Positions 9,013-16,811 of a DNA stretch of 64,000 bases are shown here, piece by piece; the first letter of the stretch is position 1, and the number at the start of each line of letters is the position of its first letter. Below the pieces are notes generated by a model, which made no database searches, was not told where the DNA came from, and worked only from the letters and a program-made list of their open reading frames with translations. The position numbers and the translations under genes were made by a program. The stretch is from an uncultured Bacteroidales bacterium (GTDB taxonomy: Bacteria > Bacteroidota > Bacteroidia > Bacteroidales > Bacteroidaceae), in assembly GCA_902800305.1 (NCBI GenBank), contig CADCDP010000017.1:1-64000 (forward strand), written 5' to 3'.

Positions 9013-9231
9013 GCTATTTTTATTTGATTGGCACAAAAGAAGATTGTAAAAGTTATCAACACAAAGACCTTGAAAACTGTGGATAACTATATGAAAAAGA
9101 CAATTTCATCGACAAACATCGGGTGTGAATAAAAGTTTCCATCCAAAGTCTTCAGTTTATCCCGTCAAAGTTTTTTTATGGATTTTTAATAAATAAATAG
9201 CAAGAAATTTCGGCGATAACATAAAAAGTAC

Positions 9232-9239
9232 TAACTTTG
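9232..9239 (+). promoter_or_regulatory. -7 promoter box for the nqr operon
   Basis: The box reads TAacTTTG, about 86 nt upstream of the nqrA ATG, giving a long untranslated leader. Confidence 0.6.
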
Positions 9240-9325
9240 TAGCGATTTTAGATTTGTGTACTTTGTACGTTCATCTTTTTAGTAACATATAAAGACAAAC
9301 AATCATAGTTAATATTAACAATTAT

Positions 9326-10669
9326 ATGGCGAATGTAATTAAGCTAAAGAAAGGCCTTGACATCAACCTGAAAGGTAAGGCTGCGGCTAAAGTTTCACCA
9401 GCCAATGCGTCGAAAGTCTATGGACTTGTGCCCGATGCGTTTTGGGGGATGAAGCCAAAAGTCGTGGTGAAAGAAGGGGATGAAGTGAAGGCTGGTGATG
9501 CGCTGTTTGTCAACAAGCTGCATCCCGAGATGAAGTTCGTCTCTCCTGTTTCTGGCAAGGTGACCCTTGTGGAGAGAGGCGATCGTCGTAAAGTTTTAAG
9601 CGTTCAAGTTGAAGCCGCTGCCCAGCAGCAGTACGTGGACTTCGGCAAGAAGCAGGTCAATTCGCTCAATGCAGAACAAGTGAAGGCAGCCCTCCTCGAA
9701 AGTGGAATGTTTGGCTACTTCATTCAGCGTCCTTACGCTATCGTTGCTAACCCCGACGATACGCCTAAGGCGATTTTTGTTTCTGCATTCAGCGACATGC
9801 CGCTGGCTGCCGATACCAATGTGGTGCTCAAGGGACAGGAAAAGGACTTCCAGACAGGCATCGACGCTCTGGCCAAACTGGCCAAGGTTTACGTTGGTGT
9901 GAAGGCTGGGTCTGTGGTGGCTTCCACGACTAACGCTACAGTAACAGAGTTTCAAGGCAAGTGCCCTGCTGGCAACGTGGGTGTGCAGATTAACCACATC
10001 AACCCAGTCAACAAGGGCGAAGTTGTTTGGACCATCGGTGCAGAAGAGGTCGTATTCATCGGCCGACTTTTCAACGAGGGAAAAGTAAATCTGACTCGCA
10101 CTATCGCCGTAGCAGGTTCCGAAATCAAGGAGCCTCAGTACAAGCAAGTGCTCGTTGGTGCCAAGATTGGCGACATCATTGCTGGCAATATTAAGACGGA
10201 CAAGAAAGTGCGTCTTATCGACGGCAACCCACTCACAGGTATGAAAACTACCGAGAATTCGTTCATTCTTGCCCATTCCACCGAGGTTACGGCCATTCCT
10301 GAAGGTGACGAAGCCAACGAGATGTTTGGTTGGATTGCACCCCGTCTGAACGATTTCTCCGTCAGCCGTTCTTACTTCTCTTGGTTGATGCCTAAGAGTA
10401 AGGAATATGTGCTCGACGCACGTGTGAAGGGCGGTCATCGTCACATGATTTTTAGTGGTGAATACGACTCTGTATTCCCTATGGACATCTATCCAGAACA
10501 GCTCGTCAAGGCGATTATCGCTGGTGACATCGACCGTATGGAAGCCCTCGGCATCTATGAGGTAGCACCTGAAGATTTTGCTGTGGCTGAGTTTGTGGAT
10601 AGCTCGAAAGTTGAACTCCAGCGCATTGTTCGGGAAGGTCTCGACATGCTGCGCAAAGAAAATGAATAA
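9326..10669 (+). CDS. nqrA: Na+-translocating NADH:quinone reductase subunit A
   Basis: This 447-residue cytoplasmic-face subunit is implicated in quinone binding in the Na+-NQR complex, which couples NADH oxidation to sodium export. It begins IKLKKGLDINLKGKA, as family members do, and contains a biotinyl/lipoyl-like fold region (KVVVKEGDEVKAGDALF, about 49-65) followed by the NqrA-specific middle domain. There are no membrane helices. It is the first gene of a six-gene operon and is followed by nqrB after 5 nt. Confidence 0.95.
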   Translation: MANVIKLKKGLDINLKGKAAAKVSPANASKVYGLVPDAFWGMKPKVVVKEGDEVKAGDALFVNKLHPEMKFVSPVSGKVTLVERGDRRKVLSVQVEAAAQQQYVDFGKKQVNSLNAEQVKAALLESGMFGYFIQRPYAIVANPDDTPKAIFVSAFSDMPLAADTNVVLKGQEKDFQTGIDALAKLAKVYVGVKAGSVVASTTNATVTEFQGKCPAGNVGVQINHINPVNKGEVVWTIGAEEVVFIGRLFNEGKVNLTRTIAVAGSEIKEPQYKQVLVGAKIGDIIAGNIKTDKKVRLIDGNPLTGMKTTENSFILAHSTEVTAIPEGDEANEMFGWIAPRLNDFSVSRSYFSWLMPKSKEYVLDARVKGGHRHMIFSGEYDSVFPMDIYPEQLVKAIIAGDIDRMEALGIYEVAPEDFAVAEFVDSSKVELQRIVREGLDMLRKENE

Positions 10670-10674
10670 GCAAT

Positions 10675-11850
10675 ATGGGACTTAAGAAAATGCTTGACAA
10701 CTTGAAGCCTACCTTCTCAGAAGGAGGTAAGCTCAGCGCTTTCGGCTCTCTCTTTGACGCTGCAGAGACTTTCTTCTTTGTGCCCAACGAGACGGCTAAG
10801 GTGCGTGGCGCACAGATTCACGACGCCATCGACTCTAAGCGCTCTATTTTCTTTGTTGTAATTGCCCTGATTCCTGCTATACTCTTCGGTATGTATAACA
10901 TTGGTTATCAGCACGCTCTTGTGACAGGTGCTTGCACTCCAGACGCTTGTCCTTGTGCTGACATTTGGGGCAACTTCCTCTATGGTTTAGCTGTGATGCT
11001 TCCAAAGATAGTGGTGAGTTACGCAGTAGGTCTCGGCATCGAGATTGCTGTGGCTCAGTGGAAGAAAGAAGAGGTACACGAGGGTTTCTTCGTGACCGGT
11101 ATCCTCATCCCACTCATCGTTCCTGTGAACTGCCCACTTTGGATTCTTGCCCTTGCAACAGCATTTGCAGTTATCTTCGCAAAGGAAGTGTTTGGTGGTA
11201 CGGGTATGAACATCTTTAACCCTGCCCTCGTCACTCGTGCCTTCCTCTTCTTCGCTTATCCATCCATGATGTCGGGCGATAAGGTTTGGGTAAATGGCAA
11301 CTACATCGATTGTATTAACGGTACTCCTGCTGTGGATGCAGTTTCCGCTGCAACCCCACTCGGCCAGTTAGCTGCTGGTGAAGCTGTTACTGCATCTCCA
11401 ATGGATACCATTATCGGTACTATCCCCGGTTCCATCGGTGAAACTTCTGTCATCGCCATCCTGATTGGTGCAGTCATCCTCATCTGGGCGAACATCGCCA
11501 GCTGGAAGATTATGTTCTCCACTTTCGTGGGTGGTGCCTTGATGGCATACTTCCTCCGCTACGATGGTGCTCAGAACTTCGAGTGGTGGGAACAGCTCAC
11601 CGTCGGTGGTTTCTGCTTCGGTGCCGTGTTCATGGCAACCGACCCTGTCACCAGTCCTCGCACAGAAGGCGGTAAGTGGATTTTCGGTTTCCTCATTGGC
11701 GCTATGGCAATTATCATCCGTGTGCTCAACCCTGGTTATCCAGAAGGTATGATGCTTGCCATCCTGCTGATGAACGTGTTTGCACCTCTGTTCGACTACT
11801 TCTTCGTACAGGCTAACATTAACAAGCGCGCTAAGCGTGCCAAAAAGTAA
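10675..11850 (+). CDS. nqrB: Na+-NQR subunit B (covalent FMN membrane subunit)
   Basis: This 391-residue integral membrane subunit has about nine hydrophobic segments. FMN is expected to be attached through a phosphoester to Thr227 in DAVSAATPLG. Most homologues have GAT at this place; here it is AAT, but the acceptor threonine is present. The subunit is thought to form part of the sodium pathway with NqrD and NqrE. It follows nqrA by 5 nt, and a strong Shine-Dalgarno for nqrC begins right at its stop codon. Confidence 0.95.
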   Translation: MGLKKMLDNLKPTFSEGGKLSAFGSLFDAAETFFFVPNETAKVRGAQIHDAIDSKRSIFFVVIALIPAILFGMYNIGYQHALVTGACTPDACPCADIWGNFLYGLAVMLPKIVVSYAVGLGIEIAVAQWKKEEVHEGFFVTGILIPLIVPVNCPLWILALATAFAVIFAKEVFGGTGMNIFNPALVTRAFLFFAYPSMMSGDKVWVNGNYIDCINGTPAVDAVSAATPLGQLAAGEAVTASPMDTIIGTIPGSIGETSVIAILIGAVILIWANIASWKIMFSTFVGGALMAYFLRYDGAQNFEWWEQLTVGGFCFGAVFMATDPVTSPRTEGGKWIFGFLIGAMAIIIRVLNPGYPEGMMLAILLMNVFAPLFDYFFVQANINKRAKRAKK

Positions 11851-11866
11851 AGGAGGACTCAAGATA
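11851..11866 (+). promoter_or_regulatory. Strong Shine-Dalgarno for nqrC
   Basis: AGGAGG at 11851-11856 lies 9 nt before the nqrC ATG. A near-identical taaaggagga sequence precedes nqrD (AGGAGG at 12496-12501, 8 nt from its ATG). Such consensus sites are rare in Bacteroidetes, and I see none before the other genes of this operon. Confidence 0.75.
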
Positions 11867-12495
11867 TGGCAAAAATGAATACAAATGGTAATGCATATAC
11901 TATTATTTATGCATCCGTCATGGTCATCATCGTGGCATTCCTCCTCGCTTTCGTTGCTTCGGCTCTGAAACCAACACAGGATGCCAATGTGGCTCTTGAT
12001 ACCAAGAAGCAGATTCTTTCTGCATTGAACATTCGCGACCTTGACAACGCAGCCGCCGAGGCAAAGTACAACGAGGTCATTACCAGCGGCGAACTCGACA
12101 GCCCTACCCTCACAGCCAATGTGGATGGTGAGGAGAAGCTCATCGTTGCCGTTAAGGGTGCAGGTCTTTGGGGACCACTTTGGGGATGGATTTCCATCAA
12201 CAAGGACGGAGAAACCGTGTATGGAACCTTCTTCAACCACGAATCCGAGACAGCAGGTCTGGGTGCCCGCATCAAGGAGCAGTGGTTCCAGGATTTGTTC
12301 AAAGGCAAGAAAATTTATCAGGACGGTCAAGTTGCCCTCGGTGTTTACAAGCAGGGCAAGGCTCCAGCCACACTCTCTGCAGACAGTTATGTAGATGCTG
12401 TGACAGGTGCCACACTCACGTCCAATGGTGTTAACGACATGATTCAGAAGTGCCTGAGCGACAATCAGAGCGCGATTGAAGCATTCAAAAATTAA
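11866..12495 (+). CDS. nqrC: Na+-NQR subunit C (covalent FMN periplasmic subunit)
   Basis: This 209-residue protein has one N-terminal membrane anchor (about 10-32) and a periplasmic FMN-binding domain. The flavinylation motif is DAVTGATLTS with acceptor Thr183 (S/T-GAT-x-T). The flavinyl transferase ApbE that would load it is not encoded in the window. It is translated from a consensus ribosome-binding site, and nqrD follows after 14 nt. Confidence 0.94.
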   Translation: MAKMNTNGNAYTIIYASVMVIIVAFLLAFVASALKPTQDANVALDTKKQILSALNIRDLDNAAAEAKYNEVITSGELDSPTLTANVDGEEKLIVAVKGAGLWGPLWGWISINKDGETVYGTFFNHESETAGLGARIKEQWFQDLFKGKKIYQDGQVALGVYKQGKAPATLSADSYVDAVTGATLTSNGVNDMIQKCLSDNQSAIEAFKN

Positions 12496-12509
12496 AGGAG
12501 GACAAGAAT

Positions 12510-13145
12510 ATGAGTTTATTTTCAAAAGAGAATGGCGCAGTCTTCATGGGTCCGCTCAACTTGAACAACCCTATCGCAGTTCAAGTCCTCGGCATTTGTT
12601 CGGCGCTCGCTGTCACTTCACAGCTGAAGCCAGCCATCGTGATGGGACTCTCTGTGACCGTCATCACAGCATTCGCAAACGTGATTATTTCTTTGATTCG
12701 CAAGACCATTCCTAATCGCATTCGCATCATCGTGCAGTTGGTGGTGGTGGCCGCACTCGTAACGATTGTGAGCAACATCCTCAAGGCTTACGTTTATGAT
12801 GTGAGTGTGCAGCTCTCTGTGTATGTCGGACTGATCATTACCAACTGTATCCTCATGGGACGTCTCGAGGCATTCGCCATGCAGAACGGTCCTTGGGAGA
12901 GTTTCCTCGATGGAATCGGCAATGGTCTTGGTTATGCCATCGTGCTCGTTATCGTTGGTTTCGTTCGTGAAATCTTCGGTTTCGGCACTATCTTCGGCTT
13001 CCAAATTATCCCCGACAGCGCATACGTGGAGAACGGTGGTCTTTACATCAACAACGGTATGATGACCATGCCTGCTATGGCACTTATCATCGTTGCTTGT
13101 GTCATTTGGGCACACCGTGCCTACAATAAAGATTTAGAAGCATAA
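12510..13145 (+). CDS. nqrD: Na+-NQR subunit D
   Basis: This 211-residue polytopic membrane subunit is homologous to NqrE and RnfE. Hydrophobic helices fill most of the chain. Conserved landmarks are CSALAVTSQLKPAIVMGLSV and NCILMGRLEAFA, the latter with the Cys of the intramembrane iron site shared with NqrE. Its position directly before nqrE and its RnfE-like sequence support D rather than E. It starts 8 nt after a consensus AGGAGG. Confidence 0.93.
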   Translation: MSLFSKENGAVFMGPLNLNNPIAVQVLGICSALAVTSQLKPAIVMGLSVTVITAFANVIISLIRKTIPNRIRIIVQLVVVAALVTIVSNILKAYVYDVSVQLSVYVGLIITNCILMGRLEAFAMQNGPWESFLDGIGNGLGYAIVLVIVGFVREIFGFGTIFGFQIIPDSAYVENGGLYINNGMMTMPAMALIIVACVIWAHRAYNKDLEA

Positions 13146-13175
13146 GTTTACATACCTAAATAAAAAGAAAAGATT

Positions 13176-13805
13176 ATGGAACATTTCATTAGTTTGTTCG
13201 TTCGCTCCATCTTTGTGGACAACATGATTTTCGCTTTCTTCTTGGGTATGTGCTCTTATCTTGCAGTATCCAAGACAGTAAAGACATCGTTCGGACTGGG
13301 TGTGGCTGTTACCTTCGTGCTCCTCATCACAGTTCCAGTTGACTATTTGCTCCAGACGAAGGTGCTCGCCAATGGTGCTTTGGCAGAAGGCGTTGACCTC
13401 ACGTTCCTCGCATTCATCCTCTTCATCGCTGTCATCGCAGGTATGGTGCAGCTCGTTGAGATGATTGTGGAACGTTTCTCCCCTTCTCTCTACGCCGCAC
13501 TCGGTATCTTCCTTCCGCTGATTGCTGTGAACTGCGCCATCATGGGTGCATCACTTTTCATGCAGCAGCGCATCCTCATGGATCCTGAGACATCCACTCA
13601 GGCCATCTCAGGTGTAGGCGACTGCGTGGCATACGCACTCGGTTCCGGTATCGGTTGGACACTCGCTATCGTAGGTCTCGCCGCTATCCGTGAGAAGATG
13701 GCTTACTCTGATGTGCCAAAGCCTCTACAGGGTCTCGGCATCACCTTCATCACCGTGGGTCTGATGGCAATGGCGTTCATGTGTTTCTCTGGTCTCAAAC
13801 TCTAA
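13176..13805 (+). CDS. nqrE: Na+-NQR subunit E
   Basis: This 209-residue polytopic membrane subunit is homologous to RnfA. It opens with the typical [20 protein letters not shown] and carries [14 protein letters not shown] with the conserved Cys facing the one in NqrD, which are proposed to hold an intramembrane Fe centre. Six helices are expected. The upstream gap is 30 nt with an A-rich translation start region, unlike nqrC and nqrD. Confidence 0.94.
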   Translation: MEHFISLFVRSIFVDNMIFAFFLGMCSYLAVSKTVKTSFGLGVAVTFVLLITVPVDYLLQTKVLANGALAEGVDLTFLAFILFIAVIAGMVQLVEMIVERFSPSLYAALGIFLPLIAVNCAIMGASLFMQQRILMDPETSTQAISGVGDCVAYALGSGIGWTLAIVGLAAIREKMAYSDVPKPLQGLGITFITVGLMAMAFMCFSGLKL

Positions 13806-13826
13806 AGAAGAAAGGACATAGCAATT

Positions 13827-15113
13827 ATGAATATTACATTTATATTATACAGCATCGCTGTTTTCCTGATCATCGTACTCGTACTGGTGATCATCCTCCT
13901 CGTTGCTAAGAAGTACCTTTCTCCCAGCGGTAATGTGACCATTACCATCAACGGAAAGGATAAGTTGGAAGTGGAGCAAGGCTCAAGTCTGCTCTCTACC
14001 CTCGCTGCTCATGACGTTTACCTTCCCTCTGCCTGTGGTGGTAAGGGCTCTTGCGGACAATGCAAGTGCCAGGTAGTATCAGGTGGCGGCGAAATCCTTG
14101 ACTCAGAGAAGGGACACTTCACCCGCAAGCAAATCAAGGCAGGTTATCGTCTTGGTTGCCAGTGCAAAGTCAAGGGCAACCTCGACATCAAGGTGCCAGA
14201 TTCAGTCATGGGTGTAAAGGAATGGGAGTGCACCGTGATTGGCAACAAAAACGTGGCAACCTTCATCAAGGAGTACAAAGTGGCTCTGCCTCCAGGCGAG
14301 CACATGGACTTCGAGCCAGGTTCTTACGCACAAATCAAGATTCCTACATTCTTCATCGACTACGACAAGGACTTCGACAAGAGCCTTATTGGCGAAACCT
14401 ACCTCCCAGCATGGGAGAAGTTCGGACTCTTCCCACTCAAGTGTGTCAACGAGACCCCAACCATCCGTGCATACTCTATGGCGAACTACCCCGACGAGGG
14501 CGACATCATCACGCTCAACGTCCGCATCGCCACACCTCCATTCAAGCCAAAAGATCAAGGCCCAGGCTTCATGGATGTGAACCCAGGTATCGCATCGTCT
14601 TACATCTTCTCGCTCAAACCAGGCGACAAGGTCATCATGTCAGGTCCTTACGGAGAGTTCCGTCCACAGTACGGCACTGGTCGTGAGATGATTTGGGTCG
14701 GTGGTGGTGCAGGTATGGCTCCGCTCCGTGCACAGATTATGCACATGCTTAAGGGCAATGGCATCGCACCCGAAGACCGTCAGCGTGAAATGCACTATTT
14801 CTATGGTGCACGCGCCCTCGAGGAGATTCCATTCCTCGACGACTTCCTCACACTCGACAAGGAATTCCCGAATTTCCACTTCCACCTTGCCCTCGACCGT
14901 CCAGACCCGAAGGCAGATGCAGCTGGAATCAAGTACACACCGGGCTTCGTAGCTCCAGTGATGGGCGACACCTACCTCAAGCAGCATGAGAATCCAGAAG
15001 ATGTTGAGTACTACCTCTGCGGTCCTCCAATGATGGCAAAGACCGTGCTCGACCTGCTCCACTCTCTCGGTGTCGAAGACGACATGATTCGCTTCGATAA
15101 TTTCGGAGGATAA
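13827..15113 (+). CDS. nqrF: Na+-NQR subunit F (NADH dehydrogenase, FAD and 2Fe-2S)
   Basis: This 428-residue entry-point subunit oxidises NADH. Domains in order are an N-terminal membrane anchor (about 4-27), a ferredoxin-like 2Fe-2S domain with Cys70, Cys76, Cys79 and Cys111, an FAD-binding domain with RAYSMANYP, and an NADH-binding domain with GGGAGMAPLRAQ and YLCGPPMM. It is full length and ends the operon at a clear terminator (15177-15210). Confidence 0.96.
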   Translation: MNITFILYSIAVFLIIVLVLVIILLVAKKYLSPSGNVTITINGKDKLEVEQGSSLLSTLAAHDVYLPSACGGKGSCGQCKCQVVSGGGEILDSEKGHFTRKQIKAGYRLGCQCKVKGNLDIKVPDSVMGVKEWECTVIGNKNVATFIKEYKVALPPGEHMDFEPGSYAQIKIPTFFIDYDKDFDKSLIGETYLPAWEKFGLFPLKCVNETPTIRAYSMANYPDEGDIITLNVRIATPPFKPKDQGPGFMDVNPGIASSYIFSLKPGDKVIMSGPYGEFRPQYGTGREMIWVGGGAGMAPLRAQIMHMLKGNGIAPEDRQREMHYFYGARALEEIPFLDDFLTLDKEFPNFHFHLALDRPDPKADAAGIKYTPGFVAPVMGDTYLKQHENPEDVEYYLCGPPMMAKTVLDLLHSLGVEDDMIRFDNFGG

Positions 15114-15176
15114 GAGAACGGCATCGGTGAAAAGTTATCGGTGAAATAAACACACATTTTTATATATTAGAAAAAG

Positions 15177-15210
15177 GAACTGTACCCATCAAGGTGCAGT
15201 TCTTTTTTTA
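15177..15210 (+). terminator. nqr operon terminator
   Basis: A 10-bp stem (gaactgtacc with ggtgcagttc, one G-U pair, 6-nt loop) is followed by a run of eight or so T residues, about 65 nt after nqrF. Confidence 0.85.
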
Positions 15211-15588
15211 TGCCATCAAGACATCCAACACGACTCTTCCCTACAATTTGAAGTTCAATCGATGAATTACAAACGAAAACGGAAAAAGCAAAGCACCACC
15301 AAAACTTCGAACAAACAGCTTTACACGTATGCTCGACACCTCCGCGTCGCACCCGTCGGGTACGACACATCGAACACGACGGGTACGGCAAGTCGTACCC
15401 GACGGGTGCGATTGAGAGGTTAGCGGCTGGCTTTACAAACGAAATACTCATCGCTATCGTAGTACGTTAGTACAAACTCTTCAAATAATCTAAAACACTT
15501 AATCGTAAAAAATAGTCTTTCGTTGCAATAATTCATTCCAAACATGGAAGTTTTTCATGGAAAGGGCTTATAAATCAATATTTTTCCG
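15211..15588. other. Intergenic region with GC-rich inverted repeat
   Basis: I see no credible gene. A perfect 20-bp inverted repeat (15347-15366 and 15392-15411, tcgcacccgtcgggtacgac) with a 25-nt spacer stands out as GC-rich in AT-rich flanks. The spacer holds a further partial copy, acgacgggtacgg. No T-tract follows, so it is not a typical terminator. Confidence 0.7.
15347..15411. repeat. 20-bp perfect inverted repeat
   Basis: The arms are 15347-15366 and 15392-15411 with a 25-nt loop. It lies between the nqr terminator and the DUF4105 promoter, so it could be a protein-binding palindrome or an intergenic mobile element. Confidence 0.85.
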
Positions 15589-15596
15589 TAACTTTG
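15589..15596 (+). promoter_or_regulatory. -7 promoter box for the DUF4105 gene
   Basis: The box reads TAacTTTG inside a roughly 32-bp sequence (15570-15602) nearly identical to the yidC promoter (35332-35363). The box ends only 9 nt before the ATG at 15606, so the transcript would be leaderless or nearly so. Confidence 0.65.
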
Positions 15597-15605
15597 CATG
15601 ATAAT

Positions 15606-16811
15606 ATGGAATTATTGAAGCGACATATTCTATTGTGGATAGTGTTTGTGTGGACAGGACTGAACCTGTCGGCACAAGAACCGATGAAGGATGACACGAA
15701 GGACTCCGTGTGTGTGTCTGTGCTGACGTGTACGGCTGGAAAGGATTTGTATGCGAAGTTTGGGCATACGGCACTGCGTGTACAGAATATGACACGAGAG
15801 GCAGACATCGTGTTTAATTATGGATGCTTCGACTACAATGCCGACAATTTCGTGATGAAGTTCATGTTGGGTGAAACAGATTATCAGCTTGGAGCAGAGC
15901 CGTTTGACTACTTCATCGAACGATACGGGAGAATGGGCATTGGCGTGACGGAACAGGTGTTGAACCTGACCCAGACGGAGGCAAACGACTTGTTTCGGTT
16001 GCTGATAGAGAACTTGCAACCTGAAAATCAGGAATACCGATACAAGTGGCTTTATGATAATTGCACCGAACGCGCACGCGACATGGTGGAGAAGGCTGTG
16101 GAAGGAAAGGTCGCCTACGAGAAAGCCCCAACGGACGTGACTGTACGCCAGTTACTGCGCCAATGCTTGACCGATTCGCCGTGGACAAGTTTTGGCATTG
16201 ACATGATATTGGGTGCCGAGATTGACCGAAAGGTAGATAAGCGAGTGCAGATGTTCTTGCCCGATGTGTTCCGTGCTGAAGCCGACGAAGCACACATTAT
16301 TAATAATAAAGGAGAGAGTACCCCCTACGTAAGGAGCAAGGCGGTAATTTTGAAAGAAACGAACGAGGCTGACACACCTCACCTGCTCACTTCGCCCCAA
16401 TTCGTGTTTTCGTTACTGCTGTTGGCAGTGGCATTGCTTGGATGGTGGGAAAATATCAAGAAGAGATACTGCCTATGGATGGACGTGCTGCTACATACAG
16501 CCCAAGGTTTGGCTGGCATTCTGGTGTCGTTCCTGTTCTTCTTCTCGGAGCATCCTGGAGTAAGCACCAACTGGTTAGTGATTCTCTTCAATCCCCTCTC
16601 TCTTGCCTATGCAGCGTGGATTATCTATTGCCAACGGAAACAGCGGAAAAACGTGCTGGCTTACGCCAATTTGGCAGTCGTGGTGGGCTTTTTAGTGACA
16701 ATGGCAGTATGTCCGCAGTCGTTTGACTTTGCCATGTGGCAGGTGGTGCTTGTTTTGTTGATAAGAGCGGTCAAACAGACCGAATACATACAGAAAAAAG
16801 AAATTAGATGA
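15606..16811 (+). CDS. DUF4105 (Lnb N-terminal-like) membrane protein
   Basis: This 401-residue envelope protein has an N-terminal signal/anchor (LLWIVFVWTGLNLSAQ) and a DUF4105 domain of about 230 residues with the conserved KFGHTALRV and a YDNCTERARD motif. Four or so C-terminal membrane helices start near FVFSLLLLAVALLGWW. DUF4105 resembles the N-terminal domain of the Bifidobacterium lacto-N-biosidase-associated fold; its activity is unknown. An ATG at 15594 is in frame but lies inside the promoter box, so I start at 15606. The stop overlaps the ATG of the next gene (ATGA), implying translational coupling with the phosphatase-family enzyme. Confidence 0.8.
   Translation: MELLKRHILLWIVFVWTGLNLSAQEPMKDDTKDSVCVSVLTCTAGKDLYAKFGHTALRVQNMTREADIVFNYGCFDYNADNFVMKFMLGETDYQLGAEPFDYFIERYGRMGIGVTEQVLNLTQTEANDLFRLLIENLQPENQEYRYKWLYDNCTERARDMVEKAVEGKVAYEKAPTDVTVRQLLRQCLTDSPWTSFGIDMILGAEIDRKVDKRVQMFLPDVFRAEADEAHIINNKGESTPYVRSKAVILKETNEADTPHLLTSPQFVFSLLLLAVALLGWWENIKKRYCLWMDVLLHTAQGLAGILVSFLFFFSEHPGVSTNWLVILFNPLSLAYAAWIIYCQRKQRKNVLAYANLAVVVGFLVTMAVCPQSFDFAMWQVVLVLLIRAVKQTEYIQKKEIR

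Larger units (their letters stand above)
8944..9325. promoter_or_regulatory. Divergent dnaB-nqrA promoter region with DnaA-box-like sites
   Basis: This is a 382-bp AT-rich gap. It holds the dnaB -7 box (9005-9012, minus) with a TTTG element at 9034-9037, and the nqr -7 box TAacTTTG (9232-9239, plus). Between them are a perfect DnaA-box sequence TGTGGATAA (9078-9086) and a one-mismatch site TTATCAACA (9053-9061) in opposite orientation. No ORF is credible here. Confidence 0.6.

Noticed and set aside
11368..12525. 385-codon open frame opposite nqrB and nqrC
   Set aside because: It spans two well-supported genes and its His/Cys/Glu-rich translation looks like a shadow.
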